From Elephas maximus indicus (taxonomy: Eukaryota > Chordata > Mammalia > Proboscidea > Elephantidae), in the NCBI RefSeq assembly GCF_024166365.1, contig NC_064822.1, positions 143,226,823 through 143,290,822 on the forward strand: DNA of 64,000 nt. The letters run 5' to 3'. Below are positions 10,735-22,724 of this stretch, piece after piece. Both the position numbers and the translations under genes were made by a program. Under the pieces are notes generated by a model that saw only the letters and a program-made list of their open reading frames with translations, was not told where the DNA came from and made no database searches. How positions within the stretch are numbered: the first letter of the stretch is position 1; every line of letters begins with the position of its first letter.

Positions 10735-13700
10735 AAAAGAACAAAAAAACTCAATAGTGTTTGCTTCACAAACTGTAACAGCACTGAAAACAGAAACTGA
10801 CAGTTCCACAACAATGGTTGGAGACTCCAACACAAAACTCTCAGTAAAGGACAGAGCACTAGAAAGAAACTCAACAAAGATACAGAAGAGCTAAAGAGCA
10901 CAAGCAGCCAACTCGACCTCATAGACATATGTAGAACACTCCATCCAACGGCTGCAAAGTACACATTCTTTTCCAAAGCACATGGAACGTTTTCCAGAAT
11001 AGACCACATCTTAGGCCACAGAACAACCCTCAACAAAATCCAAAACATTGAGATAATACAAAGCATTTTCTCTGACCACAACGCTGTCAAAGTAGAAATT
11101 AACAACAGGAAGAGTAAGGGGAAAAAAAAATCAACTACATGGAAACTGAATAACACCCTGCTTAAAAACCACTGGGTAATAGAAGAAATCAAAGATGCAA
11201 TAAAAAATTTCCTAGAATCAAATGAGAATGAAAACACATAATACCAAAACCTTTGTGACACAGCAAAGGCAGTCCTCAGAGGTCAATTTATAGCACTAGA
11301 TGAACCCATCAAAAAAGAAGAAAGGGACAAAATCAAAACATTAGTTATACAACTTGAACAAAAAAGGAAGAGAAGAGAACAGCAAAAGAAGCCCATGGCT
11401 ACCAGAAGAAAGGAAATCGTGAAGATCAGAGCAGAAATAAATGAAATAGAGAACAGAAAAGCAATAGAAAAGATCAACAAACCCAAAAGTTGGTTCTTTG
11501 AAAGGATCAACAGAATCTACAAACCACTGGACAGATTGACCAAAGAAAAACAGGAGAAAAAATTGACAAAAGAAAAACAGGAGAGGACGCAAATTACCCA
11601 AATAAGAAATGAAATTGGGGATATTACAACAGACCCAACTGAGATAAAAAGGATCATAACAGAGTGTTATGAAAAACTATACTCCAACAAATTTGATAAC
11701 CTGGAGGAAATGGACAAATTTCTAGAGACAGACTACCTACCCAAACTAATATGAAATGATATTGAAAATCTGAACAGACCCATAACATGAGCAGAGATTG
11801 AAAAGGTAAAAAAAAAAAACTCCCAACCAAAAAAAGCCCTGGCCCAGATGGCTTCAATGGAGAGTTCTACCAAGCATTCAGAGAAGAGCTTATACCAGTA
11901 CTACTCAAACTATGTCAGAACATAGAAAAGGAAGTGATACTTCCAAATTCATTCTTTGAAGCCACCATAACCCTGATACCAAAACCAGGAAGACACCACA
12001 AAAAAAGAAAATTACATACCCATACCTCTCATGAATATAGATGCAAAAATTCTTAACAAAATTCTAGCCAATAGAATTCAGCATCATATAAAAAAAAAAA
12101 TACATCATGACCAAGTAGGATTCACGCCAGGTATGCAAGGATGGTTCAACATTAGGAAATCAATCAATGTAATCCACCACATAAATAAAAGGAAAGAAAA
12201 GAATCACGTGATCATCTCAATCAACTCAGAAAAGGCATTTGACAAAGTCCAACACCCAATCCTGATTAAAACTCTCAATAAAATAGCTATAGAAGGGAAA
12301 TTTCTCAACATAATAAAGGGCATCTATGCAAAGCCATTGGCCAACATTGCTCTCAATGGAGAAAGGCTGAAAACTTTCCCCCTGAGAACAGAAACAAGAC
12401 AAGGATGCCCTTTATCATCACTCCTGTTTAACATTGTGCTGGAAGTCTTAGCTAGAGGAATAAGGCAAGAAACAGAAATACAGGGCATCCAAACTGGTAA
12501 TGAAGAAGTTAAACTCTCCCTATTTGCAGATGATATGATACTAAGAAAGTCCAAAATACCCTGCAAGAAAACTACTGGAACTAATAGAAAGATTCAGCAG
12601 GGCAGTAGGATACAAGATCAACATACAAAAATCAGTTGGATTCCTATACACCAATTAAGAGAACGATGAAAAGGAAATCAGGAAAACAATACCATTTACA
12701 ATAGCCCCTAAAAAAAAATAAAATACTTTGGAATAAATCTAACCAGGGATATAAAAAACCTATACAAAGAAAGCTACAAAGCACTACTGCAAGAAACCAG
12801 AAGAGATCTACACAAATGGAAAAACATACCATGCTCATGGATAGGTAGACTCAACATTATGAAAATGACAATTCTACCCAAAGCGATTTACAAAATCAAT
12901 ACAATACCAATCCAAATACCAACACTATTCTTTAAAGAGATGAAAAAACTTATCTTTAACTTTATGTGGAAAGAGACGAGGCCCCAGAAAAGTAAAGCAC
13001 GACTGAAGAAGAATAAAGTAGAAGGATTCGCACTACCTGACCTCAGAACCTACTATACAGCTGGTCAAAAGAGCGTGGTACTGGTACAATGACAGATACA
13101 TTGACCAATAGAACGGAATTGAGAACACAGATGTAAATCCATCCACCTATGGTCACCTGATCTTCGACAGGGGCCCAAAGTCCATCAAATGGGTAAAGGA
13201 CAGTCTTCTTAACAAATGGTGCTGGCAAAATTGCATGTCCATCTGCAAAAAAATTGAAACAGGATCCATACCTCACACCATATACAAAAACTAACTCAAA
13301 ATGGATCAAAGACCTGAATATAAAGCCAAAAACTATGAAGTTCATAGAAGAAAAAATAGGATCAACACTAGAGGCCCTAATACATGGCATTAATAGGACA
13401 CGAATAACAACCAACAGCATGCAAGCTCCAGAGGATAAGCTAGATAACTGGGATCTTCTAAAAGTTAAACACTTATGCTCATCAAAAGACTTCACCAAAA
13501 GAGTAAAAAGAGAACCTACAGACTGGGGGAAAAAAATTGGCTATTATAAATCAGACAAAGGTCTAATCTCTAAAATTTATAAGAAAATCCAATACCTCTA
13601 CAACAAAAAGACAACTAATCCAATTAAAAAATGGGCAAAGGATATAAACAGACACTTCACCAAAGAAGACATTCAAGTGGCCAACAGACACATGAGGAAA

Positions 13701-15209
13701 TGCTCATGATCTCTAGCCATCCGAGAAATGCAAATCAGAACCACAATGAGATACCATCTCACCCCGGAATTACTGGCACGAATCAATAAAACAGAAAGTA
13801 ACAAATGTTGGAGAGACTGCAGGGAAATCGGAGCTCTTATGCACTGCTGGTGGGAATGCAAAATGATACAACCATTTTGGAAAGTGATATGGTGCTTTCT
13901 TAGAAAGCTAGAAATAGAAATACCATATGATCCAGCAATCCCACTCCTAGGAATATATCCTAGAGAAATAAAAGTCGTCGCATGAATAGATATATGTACA
14001 CGCATGTTCATTCAGCATTGTTCACGATAGCAAAAAGATGGAAACAACCTAGATGCCCATCAGCAGATGAATGGATAAACAAACTGTGGTACATACACAC
14101 AATGGAGTATTACACAATGCTAAAAAATAACGATGAATCCGTGAAGCATCACATAACATGGATACATCTCGAGGACATTATGCTGAGTGAAATAACTCAA
14201 TCACGAAAGGACAAATATTGTATGAGAATACTACTGTAAAAACTCATGAAAAGGTTTACATACAAAAAGAAACAATCTTTGATGGTTATGAAGGTGGGGA
14301 GGGGTGGGAATGGAAAAACATTTATTAGACAATAGATAAGTGGTAACTTTGGTGAAGGGTAAGACAGTACACAATACTGGGGAAGCCGGCACAGCCTATA
14401 CAAGGCAGGGTCTTGGTAGCTCCATAAAAAAATAGGTCCATAGACACACCCAAACTCCCTGAGGGACCGAATTGCTGGGCTGAGGGCTGTGGGGACCATG
14501 ATCTCAGGGAACATCTAGCTCAATTGGCTTAACAGAGGTTATAAAGAAAATGTTCTACATTCTACTTTGGTGATAGCTTCTTGCAGCCTTAAAAGCCTGT
14601 GAGCCACCATCTAGGACACTGCACTGGTCTCACCCCTTTGGGAGCAAGGAAGAATGAAGAAAACTAAAGACACAAGGGAAAGATTAGTCCAAAGGACTAA
14701 TGGACCACATCTACCACAGCCTCCACCAGAGTGAGTCTAGTACAACGAGATGGTGCCCAGCTACCAGCACTGACTGCTCTGACAGGGATCACAATAGAGG
14801 GTCCTGGACAGAGCTGGAAGAAAATGCAGAACAAAATTCTAACTCAGAAAAAAGACTGGACTTTCTGGCCTGACAGAGATTGGAGAAACCTCAGAGTATG
14901 GACCCCGGACACCCTTTCAGCTCAGTAATGAGGCTGCTTCTGAAGTTCACCCTTCAGCCAAAGAGTAAACAGACCCATGGAACAAAACAAGACTAAAGGG
15001 GTGCACCAGCCCTAGGGCGGGAACTGGCAAGTAGGAGGGAACAGGAAAGCTGGTAATAGGGAACCCAGGGTTGAGAAGGGAGAGTGTTGACATGCCATGG
15101 GGTTGTTAACCAATGTCATACAACAATGTGTATACTAACTGTTTGATGAGAAACTAGTTTGTTCTGCAAATCTTCACCTAAAAGTTCAATTTAAAAAAAA
15201 AAGAAAAAC
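10735..15209 (+). mobile_element. LINE-1, 5'-truncated, with ORF2 remnant and 3' UTR
   Basis: About 4.5 kb of one L1 is present, lacking the 5' UTR, ORF1 and the start of the endonuclease. Endonuclease C-terminal half, reverse transcriptase, C-terminal domain, 3' UTR and an A-rich end (15191-15235) follow in order. The 3' UTR (about 14690-15190) recurs as a separate copy at 62742-63228, confirming one family. The insertion lies in older L1 DNA. Possible target duplications are A-rich runs at about 10732 and 15190, but homopolymers make the ends uncertain. It is much less diverged than the host L1, so it is relatively young. Confidence 0.92.
10950..14239 (+). pseudogene. LINE-1 ORF2 (endonuclease-reverse transcriptase), broken
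   Basis: ORF2p nicks DNA and reverse-transcribes L1 RNA. The endonuclease end is visible with the S-D-H motif at 11071-11079. Reverse transcriptase spans about 12031-12540, with '[19 protein letters not shown]', '[12 protein letters not shown]' and the catalytic F-A-D-D at 12523-12534. The C-terminal region includes '[13 protein letters not shown]' (about 13840) and 'WINKLWYIHTMEYY' (about 14070). Stops interrupt it (for example TAA near 11241 and TGA at 11752-11754). The reading frame shifts between about 13092 and 13254 and again near 13982. It cannot make full-length ORF2p. Confidence 0.9.
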
Positions 15210-15239
15210 TGGATATTGCCCAAATTAAAAAAAAAAAAA

Positions 15240-15864
15240 AGTGTTTTTCAAATGTGAAAAAAGAAACTTGCTACGTTCATTTGGAAGAATAATCAGAAAT
15301 AGGCTCTAAAAAATTGAGCAATAAAAGTGATGGGGGGATAATTCTCTTTCATGTATTAAAATGTTTTATTATCTAAATAGTGTTAAAAGCGTATTATTGA
15401 GATGAGAAGCAACCAATAGCTCAGTAAGACAGAAAGGTTATTCTCATGCCAGTGAAGAGATATCATCCCACCAATGAAGAAATGATATCATTTGTTCAGT
15501 GAATAATGGTAGGAAAATTAGCTTCTGGGGGAAAAAAAAAAAATGAAATCATGTTAAATTTAATCCCTTCACCATAAACCAGGATTCAGTTTGGAGAGAA
15601 TAAGCGTTAGAGTGTTCCACGGCCTTGTTTTCCTCTGAAGTCTGTAAAATAATGCCATCCTTCTTAGGATAATTGCTCACCTAACTTTTAACGCCCAGTA
15701 GATCCTACCACCTGATATAAGATATTTATATTTCCTCCTTAATTTATGAGAATTCAAAGATGTATGTCCCAGAAACAAAATCCAAAGTTTTTACTGTTAG
15801 GCTACTTTGAGTAACCTTACTCCCTAATCCAATAAATTTAGTTGAAGTACCATATAACATATCA
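15240..15864. other. Flank of the L1 nest, unclassified
   Basis: The first 250 bases may be the continuation of the older L1. Beyond that I recognise nothing. Confidence 0.35.
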
Positions 15865-16027
15865 TAAACCCTGGTGGCATGGTGGTTAAGAGCTACGGCT
15901 GCTAAATAAAAGGTCGGCAGTTCGAATCCACCAGGTGCTCCTTGGAAACTCTATGGGGCAGTTCTGCTCTCTCCTATAGGGTTGCTGTGAGTCGGAATTG
16001 ACTTGATGGCAGTGGGTTTTTCTTTTC
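15865..16027 (+). repeat. AfroSINE (short form)
   Basis: It is full length: 'aaaccctggtggcatgg', 'gttcgaatccaccagg' (B-box region), 'ctctatggggcagttctgc', and tail 'gatggcagtgggttttt'. Confidence 0.92.
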
Positions 16028-17110
16028 GTTGCTACTGTTACCATAATCTGTTATAGTTAGGAAGAACTTTATTCGCATAACCAAATTTACCAGGTAATTG
16101 AAGCTTATCCTTTGGAACAAGCTACTTGATTCCCTGCTCCCACAATCCTCCTGTTTATACCGGAAGCAATCCAGTTTAACCAGAGAGCTCAGCCTCAGTT
16201 CAAACTCTAGGAAGAATTTAGTCTTGCTCAGGGAAATTTAAGGTAGACTCCTTCAATACCCTCGAGTCAATATCAAGTGAACATCATGTGTGGTGAGTAC
16301 AGCCAGTTTCCTGGTCCTAAAAACGAGATCTGTCTTATTTACCGAATATACTAATCCTAAATAAATAAATAAAAACTAATTCTAGTTGTATCTAAATTCC
16401 TGCTTTCATTTTGTTTTCTTGAATGATATTTAATTGGTTTTCTCATTGTAAAAGTAGAATATGCTTATTATAGAATTTTTACAAACTACAGAAAAAATAT
16501 TTTTAAAAATCATAAATTTATATTACCCACAATCCCAGTTTCTAAGAAAAACTATTAACAATTTGGGGTCGTGATTTACATTCTTTATTTTTTTCTGGTC
16601 GTGGTCACCAAAAGAAATAAGTTGAGGTTTCATGAAGATACCTAGTAATTCTAGGATTTGTGGCATTGGCTAGAAGTATGGCCATTTTGCTTTCAAGGCT
16701 TGAATTGGGCTTAAATTGTATGTAATTTACAAAAAAACAAAAAGTGAATTAATTTAAAAATCTGCTAAATTAAGCCAGATGAAAGAGAAAGGCTTGGGTT
16801 ACTATGACTTTTCCATTTTTACAGGTACCTTTCTAAGAAGTTGACTGGATAATTAATATTTCAAAATATATGCTTGTTACAGTAATCTGGGTTTTTTTCA
16901 ATTTCCTTGAATTTTTAAAATTTATTACTTATTTTTCAAGGCAAACTATAAAGGAAATCATTACAAATTTACTCTTGTGGACTATATGCATATTGAGTAC
17001 AATCTAATTCTACCAAACAAGAACATATTATTAAATTTTAAAATGATGCCAGGTAATATAGCAAAGTAAACATTATTATGCTATGAAATAGTTTGTACTT
17101 CAGCTCTCAT
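16028..17110. other. Intergenic, AT-rich
   Basis: It holds a (TAAA)n run near 16353-16375. An old interspersed repeat is possible at 16430-16575 (a block like 'attgtaaaagtagaatatgc' and 'acccacaatcccag'), but its family is uncertain. No gene was seen. Confidence 0.45.
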
Positions 17111-17286
17111 AAAACCCGTTGCCCTCGAGTCAATTCCGACTCATAGCGACCCTATAAAAAAAAAAAGACCCTATAGGTCAGAGTAAAACTGCCCCGTAGA
17201 GTTTCCAAGGAGCCCCTGGTGGATTGAACTGCTGACCTTTTGGTTAGCAGCTGTAGCACTTAACCACTACCCCACCAGGGGTTTCC
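17111..17286 (-). repeat. AfroSINE with perfect 11-bp target duplications
   Basis: TCAGCTCTCAT stands on both sides (17100-17110 and 17287-17297). The copy is full length but contains an extra poly(A) run at 17157-17166 between two copies of GACCCTATA. Confidence 0.95.
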
Positions 17287-17499
17287 TCAGCTCTCATAGT
17301 TATCATAGTTTAATAGGATAGGTGGTTATACACTCAGAAGAATGCTAACATGTGAACCTCCAGAGGGGGCGGAAATCAAAATTTGAGAGATTTAATTCCA
17401 ACAAATAATTCTTTATAAAACAAACAATGTATGGTGCCAAGTGACCTGTACTAGCATTTCTTGTTCATATGTTTGTTGTCACTTTAGATGTACAACGTG

Positions 17500-17630
17500 A
17501 AGATTTGGGAATGATATTAACTCTCTCAGGGACATTGTGAAAATTAAATAAGTTATCATACCTAAAGGATTTAAAACAATACCCAGAACATACTAAGAAC
17601 TCAATACATATTGGTATTTATCAGCATCTT
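17500..17630 (+). repeat. MIR SINE
   Basis: It follows the MIR 3' half: 'gggacattgtgaaaattaaataag', 'aaacaatacccagaacata' and 'aactcaatacatattggta'. Confidence 0.6.
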
Positions 17631-18000
17631 TTTTATTACGCAAGAATTTGGATTTTATAGTAATCATATCACAATTTTATTCTTCTTGTCACTGTATTAT
17701 GGAATCAATATTTTAAAGTAGAACTTTACTGAAGAAAAGGAGTTATATACAGTAAAGAATGATCTGTATAATTTAAATTTTATTTAATTTTACTAATTTA
17801 AAATCATTTACCTCTAAGTGTATATGGGGAGTAATGTATGGTCTCTAAAAGTCAAGATCTATTTGAAGTAAAAATATATATTTTTTTATATTGGAGATTT
17901 AATTGACCTTTCACTTAAATTAGAATTAGAGATGGGTTTTTTTAATCAATTGCTAGCTTTTCTTTTATTCAATGTATTAAGGATATCTATCAATTATTGG

Positions 18001-18605
18001 GAGTCCCTGGGGGGTGCAAACAGTTAACACGCTGGTCTGATAACTAAAAGATTGGAGGTTCAAGTTCACCCAGAGGTGCTTCAGAACAAAGGCCTGATGA
18101 TATACTTCGGAATAATCACCCAGTGAAAATCCTACATTGAAAATCCTATGGAACATAGTTCTCCTTTGACCTGAGGTGCATTATCCAACAAACAAAGTAA
18201 GCATGTGCTCATTACCTGTGCTTACTTACTAATCTGTAGTGAACAATTTCACATGAAAAATGTAGTGAAACCAGTATGAGCTTGTTCATTACAGATTAGT
18301 AAGTAAGCACAAGTAAGCACAAGCTTACCTTGTTTACTGGGTCATCTGTCCATCAGGGATTGTCAATTTGAAAAGAGGCTTTGATTCCGTAGGACGATGC
18401 TATGATGTTGGAAGCAAGACAGATGCCAGCCATACCTAAAAACAAAATCTTTGTTGCGATGAAAAAATGTGAAATTGTTCATTACAGACGATCCGGTGAG
18501 CAGGATAAGCACGGTGCTTACCTTGCTTATTGGATAATCCGCCTTTGACTCTGACACGTGTGGGTCTGTCATGAGTCAGAATGGACTTGAAAGGCGATTG
18601 GTTAG
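18001..18605 (+). repeat. AfroSINE-related SINE (second family), split by an insertion
   Basis: The first part (18001-18162) runs from 'gagtccctgg' through 'gttcaagttcaccc' to 'cctatggaacatagttct'. The end (about 18548-18605) is 'ctctgacacgtgtgggtc..atgagtcagaatgg'. The copy at 48931 is continuous at the same place, showing that 18163-18548 was inserted. Confidence 0.75.
18163..18549. mobile_element. Unclassified palindromic insertion, three units
   Basis: About 385 bases are built from three copies of a unit of roughly 65-70 bases: one inverted (18175-18246) and two direct (18282-18346, 18475-18541). The inverted and middle units match at 29 of 30 bases over 18217-18246 and 18282-18311. The outer ends form a 24-base inverted repeat (18180-18203 with 18515-18538, 21 of 24). 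CCTTTGAC occurs at 18163-18170 and 18542-18549. The structure suggests a non-autonomous DNA transposon, but I do not recognise the family and there is no coding capacity. Confidence 0.6.
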
Positions 18606-18651
18606 GTTAGTTTAGGGACAAGTTACTGAGCATTTAACAGGTGTTAGGCCA

Positions 18652-18745
18652 GGGGTCCTCAACCCTGACTGTGCATTAAAATCACCTGGTATTGTCTGAG
18701 TTTCTCAGGTGATTTTAATGTACAGCCAAGATTGAAAACCACTGG
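18652..18745. repeat. MER5-like hAT remnant, shortened
   Basis: Its ends form an inverted repeat: 'ggggtcctcaaccctgact' near the start pairs with 'gattgaaaaccactgg'-type sequence near the end. 'attaaaatcacctgg' pairs inside with 'caggtgattttaatg'. This is the pattern of MER5 elements with the middle deleted. Confidence 0.55.
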
Positions 18746-18814
18746 GCATGGCACACTTTAACCCATCAATAACCCTAGTAGTATTTACAGAAACATTCCA
18801 GTTCAGTTAGACTG

Positions 18815-18895
18815 CAGTGGGTCCTGGAACTCCAAATTTTAACAGGTTCCCATGGTAATTCTGATTCAATTGATTCCAGGACCACTACTTAACAA
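18815..18895 (-). repeat. Possible MER5-type fragment
   Basis: Blocks such as 'attttaacaggttcccatgg' and 'aattctgattcaattg' resemble reverse-complement MER5. It is short and diverged. Confidence 0.35.
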
Positions 18896-19469
18896 TAAAT
18901 TCAGGGGCCTGATTATTTCAGTAGCACATTATATAGGCTATTGAGGTTATTTTGAAGGCCTCATATAAATGGCTTACCCAGAATGTAACATTTAGTATAT
19001 CACTTTCTAAAAATCAGGATTTACTAGACTGAAACATTTTTTACAAAATTAAGTTATTTTAAGGTAAATTAAATTATTTTTATTCTTATAAAGCCAAGAC
19101 TTTGTGAAGAAGAAAGTTTAAGGATACAAAGAAGGGAGTTATGGATTACTCTTTCTGATACTGGGCACCACACAGTTCTGCCTGCTTTAAGGTCACTAGG
19201 AAACCCTGATCAGCAGAGTTCAAGAGGTATAAAGGTAGCAGCACTGATCAGCTTCAGACTATCCTAGAGGGTGGCCAAGGGTAAAGTACTACATGTCACA
19301 AGGCCTTCACTTATGGGGCCTGCCGGATGTAATAGTGACTCTCATGGACACACAGGCCAGGCACATCACACATGGCCAGGTATTTAGGAGCTGGGTGGCC
19401 AGGAACAAGCAACCCAATAGTCTTAAAACAAGCAGCCAGTAAACTATCACATTCTCTCATTGAAAGTGT

Positions 19470-19510
19470 AAGGCGCTCTGGTGGCAATGGGTTTGGTTTT
19501 TTGGTTTTAG
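19470..19510 (+). repeat. AfroSINE with almost all of its middle deleted
   Basis: The SINE head 'aggcgctctggtgg' joins directly to the SINE tail 'caatgggtttgg' plus TTTTTTGGTTTT. About 110 to 120 internal bases are missing at a junction within the shared GTGGC/GGCAA letters. Confidence 0.6.
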
Positions 19511-19527
19511 TCTGCTGGACACTGATC

Positions 19528-19763
19528 ATTTTCTAAAACTCCCATAGCCAATTTTTTTTCCTCTAATCTTATCCATGTCAATTCACCAAAAAGCTTATGA
19601 TTTTTCTAACTTTGAAGACAATCCCAGACTTCTCAATGGAATAATTTATCTATTGAAGATTAAAGTGATGACTAAAATCAGCTTTTGAACATATGATAAT
19701 TATAATATTATTTCTTGGCAGTGGTAAATTACTTAAATTTTTTGTAAATATATTAGCAATAAC
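19528..19763 (+). repeat. Left arm of a large inverted repeat
   Basis: The reverse complement of this block matches 20408-20648 along its full length with scattered substitutions and small indels. For example, ATTTTCTAAAACTCCCATAG at 19528-19547 is the exact reverse complement of 20629-20648. 'cttttgaacatatgataatt' at about 19682 likewise pairs with about 20475-20495. I do not recognise a repeat family in it. Confidence 0.88.
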
Positions 19764-20407
19764 AGTTGTTACCCTACGTACTGGGTGATATAAACAAATA
19801 GTACATGGCAATGTGGTACATGCTAGGATATGGGTAAATTGCAGAACCAGATACTGTAATCAATATGAAGTATGTGAAAAGGGACAGTTGTACAAGGAGG
19901 GTATAGTTAACGATCCACGGTCCACAGATAGTCTCCCTGTGAGTATTTCTTTACGGTCACGAACTTGGAAGTAGGAGCACGTAGGAGCCAAGATGGAGTG
20001 CTTCTCTGCTTTCTGTGATTCAGTGTGCTAACTTTGTCACCAAATTTTACTCCCAAGGAAATGTCCCATTAAAAAGATTTGCTTACTCCGAGGCTTTTTC
20101 TGTCAATCCAATAATGCTAGGCATTTTAAATAATTCCAGATTATGCTTTGATTTTTAAAACCTGATTTTTTTAAAGAGTTGATTTTTACACAGCATTGGT
20201 AGAAGTCTAACAGTCAATCCTGTTTGCTCTCTCTCTGTGTCTTCCCTCTCCACTATTTGCTTTTTACTCTAGACAGAGTATTAAAAGCCCTAGAGCCCCA
20301 GAAAAGTCTTGTTGTCGACTTCTGAAGGTAGAGCTACATTACTGACTCTCGGGAAATCTCACAATAATCTTATGAGATTGTGCTTCATTTTTATCCTGTG
20401 GTTGGGA
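19764..20407. other. Spacer between the inverted repeat arms
   Basis: About 640 bases of single-copy-looking DNA. A short stretch near 20220-20300 is TC-rich. No gene or known repeat was seen. Confidence 0.5.
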
Positions 20408-20648
20408 TTATTGCTAAGATAATATATTTATAAAAAAATTTTAAGTAATTCGCCACTGCCAAAAATAGAATTATAATTATCATATGTTCAAAAGCTGATT
20501 TTAATCATCACTTTAATCTTCAAAAGATAGTTTATTCCATTGAGAAGTCTGGGATTTTCTTCAAAGTCAGAAAAAACATAAGCTTTTTGGTGAATTGACA
20601 TGTATAAGATTAAAGAGAAAAAATTCAGCTATGGGAGTTTTAGAAAAT
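20408..20648 (-). repeat. Right arm of the large inverted repeat
   Basis: It is the partner of 19528-19763. The 241-base arm is slightly longer than the left arm (236) because of small indels. Confidence 0.88.
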
Positions 20649-22724
20649 TATTTAAAATACCAAGCCCTCAAAGAAGTAAAAATAAAGTTTGGAAACATGA
20701 GAAGTTTAGCTATCTTAGAATCATATATGGAACATTAAGGAATTAATATCTTTAAAGTTCTCAGTTATTAAAAAAAGGCAGCATATGTTCTTAGTGCTAT
20801 TATATCATAACCTAATACAAAATGCTAAACCAAATTAATCTGAACAAAATGGTAAAAGAAAATCAAAATAATCAAGTAACGTTTATTACACTGACACTAT
20901 TTTTAAGCACAGCAACTAAAAAAACAACGGCTGCCATTTGACAACCCTCAAATATCAGTGTTTCCAGGAAAAATACAACGGATTGGTAGAGCTCAAAGCA
21001 ACCCTTGATTTTTGCATTCTTTCTCTGTGATGTGATGTTTTTCACTAACCCAAAACAAAAACCGACACAAAAGAAAAGAGCTTGTCATGCCTTGGAAACA
21101 TCATACTACTGCAGAGTCTAGCTTCACTATATTACAAAACAAATATTATGCACATCTATAGCCATTCCTTATATTATTCATTTTCATGTTCTTTAAGAAA
21201 TCCTGGGATTTCAAGAGCATGAACACAAATTAGCAAGGCTGACCATATTTCAAAACAGGACACAATAACAATTCTCTGTTTACTGGGATTTGCTAGTGCT
21301 TCCAGCCACGGCTGTAAAAGAGCTCACTCACACAGCATGCACACAAACACCTTCCAATAAAAATCAAACAAGGTTTTCTGTAAGCAGTTTATGACAAGGG
21401 ATCTAGTGGATTCACTCAGGTCAGATGTGGAAGAGTAAGGGTTAGGAGAGGAAGTATTGACAAGGATTTATTGTTGTCATGACCATTAAGTCTTGATATA
21501 CTGAACTAATTGATTTTGCTCTTTTCACTTTTTAAGAGGTCAAGCTAAAGATTCCCTCTGTGAGAGTGAGTAATGTGGCAAACTGTGCTAATGACTCTGG
21601 GACATACTTTAGGACTCTGGCGTTATATGGTTTCCTGAATACTGAAAGAATGTTCAACAAAGCCGTATCAAAAGAGTTTGTAAAACTTTGCATTGCTACA
21701 ACAGCTGAGAGAAGAGAATAGTTCTATTGAAAGGAAATTAATGAACAAGGGTCAAAATGGACAGTTGGTGTCAATTTCCTAAAGGATTTGGAAGTGAGAA
21801 GTGGAGTTGAGGAAACCATGTTAATAGAGCGCTTGGTTTTATGAAAAGAACGTCGTACTTTACCAAATATCCATCATAGGAGTCATGCTTGTCACAGTCC
21901 GAATTAAAGTGTTTAGCAGAAAAGAATGCTTTATTATGGGGTATGTAACCACCTTATTTTGTTGATCTCCAACAGCATATGATAGTCTGTTTTCGAAACA
22001 AATATAGAAAGAAACTCTACCCTCAGCTGGTGCAGTTAATTCCTGGACCAAAATGTGCCTACCATTTTGAGAAAGAAAAGACCCTTTCAAGTCTAAGCTA
22101 ACTTATTTCTATGTGAATTAAAAATATTTGGAACTGAAATGTTTTAAGTTTTAGCCTGTTTCAGCAATAACTGTTAAAAACTAAACGCTCTCTATTCTGT
22201 CAACTAATAAATAGTAGTAAATGTAAACCAACATTCCTTTTTTACCCCTTATTATTGTATCTGACTAAAAGCATAATAAACACTGATTAAAAATTTGAAG
22301 CATATCCCTTCTCTATTCCAGGAACACATTATATTAAAGAGATTTCTTAATAAAGGCTTCCTTTATGAATGGTTTATAACGCAAAATGATCTGTTAAGGC
22401 TCAATGTAATTAATATTAATAAACCAAAAACATATCAAAATGATTATACTGAAATTTGTTTCAGCTTACTTGAATTATAGGAAGTTTTTTAAAAAGAAAA
22501 TTGCTCATCCAAAAGTTCTCAGGATTGCTTTTTTGTAGGAGTAGATAAGATTGGTATTTGTTTTTGCTTTATTATTTTCTTCATCTACATTGACTACATT
22601 TGCATTTAGATGAAAAGGGCATAATATCCTCAAAACATGTGATGCCCAATTAGGAAACATTCTCTTACTCCCAATTCATGATAACACCCAGTATAAATGT
22701 TTATAGAAGACTAATGACATTGTT
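20649..22724. other. Intergenic, no gene seen
   Basis: AT-rich DNA without recognisable exons or repeats, apart from scattered homopolymers. Short open frames (for example at 21860-22090, minus strand) lack any domain I know. Confidence 0.5.

Noticed and set aside
10713-11601. Minus-strand open frames of 182 and 86 codons
   Set aside because: They are the antisense of L1 ORF2; its A-rich sense strand gives stop-poor, Phe/Leu/Ser-rich antisense frames.
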